Positions 56,103-64,000 of a stretch of DNA of 64,000 bases are shown piece after piece; within the stretch, counting starts at the first letter, position 1; every line of letters begins with the position of its first letter. The notes under the pieces are model-generated. The model worked only from the letters and a program-made list of their open reading frames with translations. It searched no databases and had not been told where the DNA came from. This DNA comes from Acholoe squamosa. Lineage: Eukaryota; Annelida; Polychaeta; Phyllodocida; Polynoidae. Made by a program: the position numbers and the translations under genes. Location of the stretch: positions 24,278,854-24,342,853 of the forward strand of contig OX439036.1 of NCBI GenBank assembly GCA_949317995.1, given 5' to 3'.

Positions 56103-58926
56103 ATGAGACAATTTGTTGTACTGGCATGCCTGCTAGGTGCTGCCTATGCTTGGTAAGTTTAATCTTTGCTTTTAAATGGGGAAAAACAGATTCCCTTGCA
56201 TAATGCTTAACTCACTGAGTGGACGTAGAGGCAGACAAAGAAGCAATCAAAAGTGTTTGCAGAGAACAGAACATAACCATCAATCATGTAGATAATAAAA
56301 TTATGAATGCAGTGGATGAATTCAGTTATACTTTAATAGAGGCAAAGCAATGAAACACTGACTTCTATAATGACATTCATGACACATTTGCTCCTAATCA
56401 CTCTTTATTACCATCATGAATCATGGAGAATCTTAGAATTACCTTCTGTTAAGATGTGTTTATACTGATGTGTCTATATCTACATGATGATCATGACCAC
56501 TGGAGTGTAATATGTGATCCTTATTTGTGTTGATACTTCTATTCACTTTGCTCTCTGTTTCCATGTGAAGGGCACCTGGGGTCAACTACATGACAAGGTC
56601 TGTGCCTTATAGCCTGGGTAAGTGTGTTCTACAGTATTGTGTGTTAAATCATTTTAAGTAATATTTTGGTCAATTTTTGTGAGCCTGAATGAGATAATTA
56701 TGTTCTGCTTGAATGTGGATCACCCCTTACTAGTGGCATAGTTCATATCATGATGAGTAGGGACAGTTTCTTTAAGGGCAGCAGTAACAAGAGAAATTAA
56801 TGCTCAGTGGGTAGTATGAGGACAGTGATCCAATCATGAGTTTGGTGTTTAAGCTCTATCTTATGTTAGCTATAACAATCCCTTACTGTTCACAGTTCCA
56901 GAGCCATCTCCAGCTGATGAAGCTTTAATTGAAAAGCGAGGTGCCTGTTCTAGCAACTCAGGATCACCTAAGATGTCCTCCTCTGACCAAAGGAAGTATG
57001 TCAATGCACACAACAATTACAGAAGTAAGGAAGGGATATCCACAAAACTGGTAAGGACACACTACATCCATGCAAATGTATGGTTGAATACCATGCTATT
57101 ATGTTTCATCTAGAAAAACAATCAATTTCAAAACATCCAACAATTACCAAATGGGTGTACAATCACAAAATCAAGTTTGTAGTGGAAAATAGATTATATA
57201 GACAATCATCAACATTATCTTGTACAAGGCAAATCACAACTTGTCTCTGTGCAATTAGGCATGTTCATTAGATTGCTGCACTACTTAGACTTCAATGCAT
57301 GGCAAATCATAGTTCCCCTATTGATCTGTACAAATTGTATAAATCTGCATTTACACCCATGCATTTACATATCTCCCTTAACCTAGAACAATTGAAATAG
57401 TCCAGGTTGTGCTTTGACCACTATGATGCATATTTTATAATTCAGGTATGGGATGATGGCCTCGCCCTGCAAGCTGAGAAAAATGTAAATGCTAAATCTG
57501 GATGCGGAATGCAACATGGCCAAATGGAGTATGTTTTTAGACTTTCTTAGCCTTAGTCCATTCCAATTATTAGGTATTTTGATTATACAGTGATCATACT
57601 TTATTTCGCGCTGTACATATTTTCGCGAATTTTGCGGAAATGGAAATTCGCGAATTTATGTATATTGTGACAATTTCTCCTTTTCAGTTGGTTTGGTCCA
57701 TGTGGGGGGGGGGGAGGGGATAGAAATGGGGGTATACCCCTATGTAAATTAGTGTTGCCAGTCTCCTGCTCTGCCACTTCTGTAACCACATTCCTGGGGC
57801 ATGTTACAGAGGGGGTAATCCAAGTTCACATAAGATATAACATGCATTAATAAAATTGTGTGCCAATACTAATACACATGTAAATTTATAGATATTAATT
57901 TTTTTCCAACAAACACTTAGCATAGGGTAATTTGGGTGGGGATTGGGTTGTGATGGGGGAGCATGCATGTTCGGGATGGCGATTCATAAGTTAAAGAATT
58001 ATGAGGTACCGGTATGGATTTTGTTTCAAAATGGTCAGGTTTATGAGAAAGGAACTTATGATCATTTTAATGTAATTCAGGACATACCATATTGACCAAT
58101 TTAAACGATATTCACAAAAGATATTCATTTCAATGAAAGTATTATTATCAGCATGAAATGATCATATAATTCTGATCATTTCAATGAAAGAATATTCTTT
58201 TCAAGATATGAAATATCCCCCTGACAAGATTGGGGAGAAAATTGGAAAATCGTGAATTTAAAAACACACGGAAATGTCTTTTTTTACCAAATTCGCGAAA
58301 ACTTATGAACTCGAAAATATCTATGTTTACAGTAACCTACTTTGATGACACACAAGGATTCTCTTTTCTGAACTAAACTCTTTGATTTTGATGAACTCAC
58401 TCTTGTAATATTGCACTACAGTTGTAGCGGTGGCCATGTTGGACAAAACCTGGCTTGGGACTGGAGCTCAAACAAACAAACTAAGGAGATGGATCCTGAT
58501 AAGGTTGTAGGGATGTGGTATGATGAGGTGAAGGATTATAACAAGGGGTCAAAGAGGTGCAATGGTGGAAAGGTCTGCGGCCACTATACTCAGGTCATCT
58601 GGAAAAAGTCCAAAAGGGTTGGGTGTGCTGCAAAGGTCTGTGGAAATGAGCGTTTGGTTGCCTGTGACTATGACCCTCCGTGAGTATCAAACATTATGCA
58701 CTTTCTTGTCTAATCATATATACAGAAAAAAAAACATGGTTTAATAATTAAAGACCATTATTTCAATGGTGAGAGACAAAACAGGTTTATTGGGAAATGA
58801 TATTCAAAAACAACATATCTTTTGTAGTTGTAATACAATATATTTAAACTGATAACACAAATAATGCTTCTCTCTTTGTATATCTCCAGAGGCAACTATG
58901 TTGGACAGACCCCTTGGTCAAACTGA
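56103..58926 (+). CDS. secreted CAP-domain protein, gene 2 (identical protein to gene 1)
   Basis: Exons 56103-56152, 56571-56617, 56896-57050, 57446-57528, 58422-58679 and 58890-58926. These are the same exon sizes and phases as gene 1 (50, 47, 155, 83, 258, 37 nt). Read by eye, the 630 coding bases differ at five places, all silent, so both genes encode the same 209-aa protein with signal peptide and CAP motifs HNNYR, GHYTQVIW and CDYDPPGN. Introns and flanks show more changes and several indels. The gene appears intact, with its own TATA box and poly(A) signal. The pattern fits a recent duplication under strong constraint, or gene conversion of exons. Confidence 0.92.
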
Positions 58927-59034
58927 AGACACAAAGTCTGGCATGGGAGAGCAGACCCCATCTGACTTGAAGATCAAATTCGACCTTGATATTTTTATTG
59001 TCAATTCATATCTTGAAATGGCTTGATTGATAAC

Positions 59035-59040
59035 AATAAA
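59035..59040 (+). terminator. poly(A) signal of CAP gene 2
   Basis: AATAAA 109 nt after the stop codon, as in gene 1. Confidence 0.75.
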
Positions 59041-60031
59041 GATCATGCATTCAAACATTACATTCTTCTGTGTGATTGAATCTCGCAATTCTCATTCCAT
59101 CTCATCCTTAGTCACAACAATCATAATGAGCGTCACATTATGCAACAAACATATTTGGAGCTTAACATTCTATATTACACAATTAAAGACACCTAATCTG
59201 AAAGTTATTATCATTGTTAAAAATGCCCTTTCAATACTTATGGTTGTAACTTTTGTCTTACCCTAAAGAGGGCTTAGGAAAATGCTGAAATGACCCACAA
59301 GAGTGAGCCACCTGGTCCAATCAGGGGGTCTCTCTGGTGGGGGTATGGCAGCTATGACCTAATCTAGACAATCAATATGTTACGAATATATATATGCCCT
59401 TATCTCAAGATTCTGGCTGTCATCATGCTTTTTTCTGAAAGCCAGCGTGCATCATGCCAGAATAACCACATTCTGAACCTTTTCCAAAAAGACCAAGAAG
59501 CTTTTGAGTAGAATCTGGACATGTTAATAGTCCATTTAAAACCATTCAGGTTCTATGGGGAAGCGTACCCCAGCTGCGCTGGTGAAAGGCAGCGAGTAGA
59601 ACCCAATGTGTATGTAAGTTTCACTCACATGCCCTCCATACCTCCATCTTTGCACACATATTTTCCATATAAGCCAAGCTTGGCATGTTAATTCCTCCAG
59701 GCTACAGCAACTATAAGACCCATAGCTCTGATGTTTGCATACTCCTTTTCTCCATAACATTCAAAATATCCTTAGACTCAAGTATTTTTTAAGTGAACCG
59801 GATTGCAGGCATTAACCTTGCTCAGCTTCCTGACCTATATTCCTCTGCCTGTAAGTGTGTCACGCGCAGGTCTAATTCTGTAGTATCAACACAGCCCGGC
59901 ATGGCTATTCACTTGGTTTTATGAAGAAATATGTAGTGTTTGGTCTGTATATGAATCAGATTCACTCAAAGTAAGAAGCTAATAATGGTGGGGGTCTCTG
60001 CAGTAAAGAATACATAGGTTAAAAGCTTAAA

Positions 60032-60513
60032 GGGATAGATTCCGTTGGTGTACAAACGAACTGAAGGCCTGCTGTGCCCTTACAGCATGTGTATACTGCT
60101 TCCACACAGAGGTACTAATTTTTATTGCCCCACAGGTGGTCCTGTTTGAAGTTTGGTCTGTGTGGGGTCATTAGGGTTTGGCTGGAGCAGCTCCATAAAC
60201 TGGCCAACAACCTAACAGAATTGGGTTGGTGTCTATTGATGGAACAGCCTGATTTCAAAATTCTGACAGTTGGAGAAAATAAAATACTCAATTTCTGATT
60301 GTTTTATTCATCAGAAAAAGCTGATTTCAGCTATACATATCATTGAGGTACTCACACATATGGTATGCACTTTGCAGAAAATAGTATTCACTAAAGACAG
60401 AGATATTTAGGATAACTTGGCATATTTGACCAGAGCTCTTTACTCCACCTTATATGGGACCCCCTGTTGGATCACAGGCTGTTCCGTCCTATTTATAGTC
60501 TTTGTTCCCCTTC
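60032..60513. mobile_element. about 482-bp insertion at the unit 2/unit 3 junction
   Basis: Unit 1 reads AAAAGCTTAAACCATAAC without a break at 55622. Here the same words are separated by about 482 bp. Internal inverted words GGAACAGCCTG (about 60240) and CAGGCTGTTCC (about 60473) suggest a DNA element. The outermost ends are only weakly inverted. Family unknown. Confidence 0.6.
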
Positions 60514-61075
60514 AAACCATAACATTTTAATGTAACAACTTGATTATCAACATTCTGGGGGCCCTGTGTTGACCATGCCCTGATGACTTCTGCATTTATT
60601 CTGGGGTAAAAAGATAAGAAATTAATACCAAGCAGAGAAATCTGTGTGATAAAGGCGTTAATTTTCTGAGGCTGAGCCGAGTTGGGTTATCATGCACAAA
60701 CCAGCAATCATAAGAAAACAGTAAATAGACAATAGAATTGGACAAAATGCAACTACAGTGCCACCTGGGTGTTTCAGACGAAATACAAACATTCAAGAGC
60801 ATGAATGATCTGTTTGCAACCCGTGCCTACTTCCTCCTAAGGCTCTGTGACTTGAATTTAGCAATGAATAACAAGTGTTTGCCAGATACCACATCCATGT
60901 ATACCCCTACCTAAAAAAGAGTGTGCAACAAACCACCAAAATCATCTGAATCCAGTGACTGTATTCAAAGACCTGAAAGAAGTCAACATCATGAGACAAT
61001 TTGTTGTACTAGCAAGCCTGCTAGGTGCTGCCTATGCTTGTTAAGTTTAAACTTTGCTTTTAAATGGGGAAAAAA
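60514..61075 (+). pseudogene. decayed third CAP unit: promoter and exon 1 only
   Basis: Homologous to the 5' region of CAP genes 1 and 2. Exon 1 lies at 60991-61040 (MRQFVVLASLLGAAYA, one Cys to Ser change). The TATA box position reads CTAAAAAAG, so it is weakened. The splice donor after exon 1 has changed from gtaagt to ttaagt. Homology stops at about 61075 where a LINE fragment begins, and no exon 2-6 copy follows in the window. Not expected to make a CAP protein. Confidence 0.85.
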
Positions 61076-61880
61076 ACAGTACAGAATGCCACAGTTGACA
61101 AAAGCACCCTACAGGGAAAAACCCCAACAGACCACAATACGATAACCTTTGAAATACACAACCACAAGGAAAGTATGGAAAAAAGGCACCCGACAGCAAT
61201 GGGCAATGTTCAACACCCTTATGGAGCACATACCACCACACATACACAGCAACTACACAAGCCTAACCACAACCATCAAAGCAAACCTGCACAAGGCAAT
61301 AGGGAAAGCAACCATAAAGCTACGCAGAAATAAGCCTTAACCAAAGCAACAGAGAGTAGGCAGGGTAAAGGTGAAAGCAGCAAAAAAAAGGTACCAGAAA
61401 GTAATAAAGGACAAGGAGCCACTGGACAAAAATTACCAAGAAGAGGGATGACTTCCACAAGCTCCAGAAAGAGACCATAGACCTATATTCAACAGAAGAG
61501 AAAAAAAACCATCACAACTGTAACAAAAAGGATGACAATAGAGGGAGGCACGAAATCCAACCATTTCTGGAAAATAAGAAAAAGGCTAATTAAACCAAAT
61601 TCAGACAACACCACAGACATACTCGACGAACTTGACAGTGTCCTGAAATGGCCCAACAAAGCCAAAGAACACATAGCCTCTTACTTTGAGAACCTCTACA
61701 GACCAAGGCCCCCAAGAGAGGAATGCCTAATCGACAGCAAAGCCATCCTAGACCGCAACAAGGCAAGACGCTCAGCCAACCCAGACACCTTCGAACCCTT
61801 CCCCCTACAAGAACTCAACAAAACCATCATCCAAACTTTGGAATCAGCTATAAGCCGCTTTTGGAGCCACATCTAGCAAT
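61076..61880 (+). mobile_element. LINE fragment (endonuclease end and pre-RT linker)
   Basis: A-rich on the plus strand. A frame at about 61120-61150 reads TDHNTITFEIHN, which resembles the last motif of LINE AP-endonucleases. A frame at 61532-61876 (IASYFENLYRPRPPREEC...FPLQELNKTIIQTLES) reads like the linker before the RT domain. It is out of frame with the first, and RT itself is absent, so the piece is truncated at both ends. It abuts the broken third CAP unit. Confidence 0.65.
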
Positions 61881-61989
61881 TAAAAATAGCAGTTTGGGTA
61901 CTGTTCCATATAATAGGAGCAAAAACTCACCTATGAGCCCCAACCCTTGTTTGGACTGATTCTATATTATAAGCGTAAGCCAAGGTTTA

Positions 61990-62461
61990 TATGTAACCCA
62001 TCCTTACAAAATGGTTCGGACGTCGCACATACAAAATGTCTAATTATTGCTATATTGATTTTTTCTGCTCATTAAGAGCTTTTTATTTGGTATATAACAC
62101 TTGCATATTTGAATCAGGTGGTCCTCTACAGATCCTCTGTCTGTGTATTTAGTCAGATCAATTAAAAATTGATTAAACTGAGATAATTGACATATTAAAC
62201 ATATAATAATTTATCAATCCTATACAGTTCCTATGTTATTCTATATAACCATGAAAACTATAGTTATGTCTTTCAGGCATTTGGGGCTTAAATTTAGTTC
62301 AGTGAACAAGGATTCTGAAAGATATCTACCCATATATTTCAAAAATGCTAAAATATCGATTTTGAAAAATCTGATGCTTTTGACACTATACTAATTGAAA
62401 TGCTGTATCTAGCCTTCTAAATGTGTGACTTCAGTACCACTTTGTTAGGATGGGTCACATA
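61990..62461. mobile_element. TGTGACCC-ended MITE
   Basis: 472 bp flanked by TA. The left end TGTAACCCATCCTTACAAA is mirrored at the right by TTTGTTAGGATGGGTCACA. Its ends resemble those of the elements at 12566 and 54656. No coding capacity. Confidence 0.8.
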
Positions 62462-63261
62462 TATAAAAGTTTGTGGTAATCATAATGGCAACTATAAAAT
62501 TGGGGGGCGATATAGCTAACAGGAATGGGATTTTTGCTTTATTTTGCTATGCAAAGCAACTGTTGTTATGCATCCAGGTGACTAAACTAGAAACTAATAA
62601 CCCTACTGGACCACTTCTACCCAATACAACTGACAGTGTTAGACTCTCAGGTGCCTTTTTACAGGATTACATGTTTGAATTTGAACTAAAAGCAAATGAA
62701 GCATAGGTTGCTAAGCAATCATGTGATTGGCAGTAATGTTGCTAACCAATTAAAGGTCCTAGCAACACTTCAATAATGTCCATTGATTCATTGAAGAATG
62801 GTTTATAGGCAGGATTTAACTAGGGTGGGAAATGGTGGGCAGGAGTTGTAGCTGTAGATTTTTGCTATAAGAGCTAGTTGGTAGGCAAATATGCTGTTGC
62901 TAAGTAACTGATTGTTGGACTTGGCCTGTTTTAAGGGAAGCACACATAGGATTATCCAGGACTTTTAGGATAGGCATAATGAATTAAATCATTTCTGCGA
63001 GTTTCAACTTTGCGTTATTTATTCCAGGTAAAAACCTAAAAGTCCTGGAGGCCATTTAACACACTACGCCTGCTGTCCTTCAAATTGTAGTAAGGGGCAA
63101 TACAATAGCGCCATTACAGTATTATATATACATTAGTGGTTATTAGTGCCTGCACCAGTACGACTACTCTATCCCACCCTATGTAATTACTACTATCACC
63201 TCCACTAGTTACTGGGATTTTCTAATTGTAGTGGTGGTGTGTAGTCATAGTACCTTAAGAA
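62462..63261. other. intergenic, nothing recognised
   Basis: A 77-codon frame at 62473-62706 has no recognisable domain and is not called. Confidence 0.5.
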
Positions 63262-63363
63262 ATGGCCTCCAGATCTAGTGGTCTTTATAGCCCATTGACA
63301 ATTGGGGCTGAGAGTGTAATACATAGGTTGCTCTATAATATTCCTCAGATCCATTCATCAAAG
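63262..63363 (+). CDS. possible first coding exon of an unidentified gene
   Basis: ATG at 63262 (context AGAAATGG) opens 34 codons, MASRSSGLYSPLTIGAESVI followed by HRLLYNIPQIHSSK. It ends at a good donor (AAG|gtatgt) in phase 0. The composition looks protein-like, and the frame stops soon after the donor. No family is recognised and no second exon was found before the window ends, so this is tentative. Confidence 0.3.
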
Positions 63364-64000
63364 GTATGTTGGGTGTAAGGGTCGCTAGGTGCATCGTTTA
63401 TACTACATTTCGAGCCATAGAATACATCCCACAGATCATACAGTATTCAGGACAGATTTTTAGATGCGGGACATTAAGGGGATAATTATATAACCCATCA
63501 TGGTGTGAGATAAAAACACTGGCTGCACTATTTGATATGTGACATTATATTGCAACATTGATAGTATTATGGTTTTATGGATGCATGTGTGGAGCACATA
63601 AAATTATGCGCAGACACTAACATATCAATTAATAGACGTGTTAAGTAGTTTTCTCACTGCGAATATGACATTAGCTGTCAAAATGGCGTTAACCAACCAC
63701 TGACCTGCTCGTGATTGTAGACTAATCCACAAAATCAGCTGAATTTGGATGCAATATGATACGAGGCCTAGTGATGGTTGACTTGAAATATGCATGCGTA
63801 CCTGCTATGACCCCAGTGCATTAATATCACCCTGGAGGAAAATAGTTTCACCGTTGCATGACAAGGAATAGCACTAAATTTAATATTTAAAAGGGAACCT
63901 GTCAATAGCAGCCGGCTAAAAGGTGCCTACTTCAGCTACATCAAAATCACAAGTTTTATCAAGCATGAAGTTAGTAGAGACCCTGACCATGGGAAACAAT
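63364..64000. other. non-coding to window end
   Basis: No feature recognised. Would be intron if the exon at 63262 is real. Confidence 0.4.

Larger units (their letters stand above)
55641..60513 (+). repeat. tandem duplication unit 2 (carries CAP gene 2)
   Basis: Starts at about AACCATAACATTTTAATGTA, continues through CAP gene 2 and its 3' flank, and ends where the same word begins unit 3. It contains one extra insertion at 60032-60513 that unit 1 lacks. Confidence 0.8.

Noticed and set aside
1-64000. CRISPR arrays, operons, LTR retroelements, capsid-bearing elements
   Set aside because: None seen. The spliced genes and repeats are eukaryotic, and no paired long terminal repeats or capsid/envelope-like frames were found.

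Overview
This is animal nuclear DNA: AT-rich, with GT-AG introns of 0.2-4 kb, LINE relics, many short non-autonomous DNA transposons and microsatellites. The genes point to an invertebrate, most likely marine: a natriuretic-peptide-type receptor guanylyl cyclase, a tandem cluster of single-exon SOCS-box proteins and tandem CAP-domain secreted proteins. I cannot fix the phylum from sequence alone. Nothing looks bacterial, organellar or viral.

Region by region. (1) 1-5568: non-coding, probably an intron of the receptor or flanking DNA, with a 5'-truncated LINE at about 1190-3118. (2) 5569-25768, + strand: the membrane and cytoplasmic half of a receptor guanylyl cyclase in 16 exon positions (transmembrane segment, kinase homology domain, dimerisation helix, cyclase domain). 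The extracellular domain must lie left of the window. The second exon position has two candidate exons, 6587-6710 and 7234-7399. They share phase and a related motif, and the frame allows only one or the other. The introns hold a 308-bp palindrome, two inverted copies of a CTAAAC-rich element (one split by a nested MITE), and hairpins. (3) 25769-28559: intergenic or 3' UTR. (4) 28560-41718, - strand: three intronless paralogues of 416-461 aa, each with an N-terminal MGxxxS myristoylation-type start, a WD40-like propeller body and a C-terminal SOCS box. LINE relics, a 47-bp minisatellite and MITEs lie between them. (5) 41719-48600: intergenic, with CT and CTG repeats and hAT-like MITEs. (6) 48625-61075, + strand: a three-unit tandem duplication. 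Two units each carry a complete six-exon CAP gene encoding the same 209-aa protein. The third is a decayed promoter plus exon 1, cut off by a LINE fragment. (7) 61076-64000: LINE fragment, one MITE and a tentative short exon.

The receptor is a signalling enzyme (peptide to cGMP). The SOCS-box proteins look like membrane-anchored substrate receptors of Elongin B/C-Cullin 5 ubiquitin ligases. The CAP proteins are secreted. Nothing in the sequence ties the three groups into one pathway. The best leads are the mutually exclusive exon pair in the regulatory segment of the cyclase, and the myristoylated propeller/SOCS-box array.
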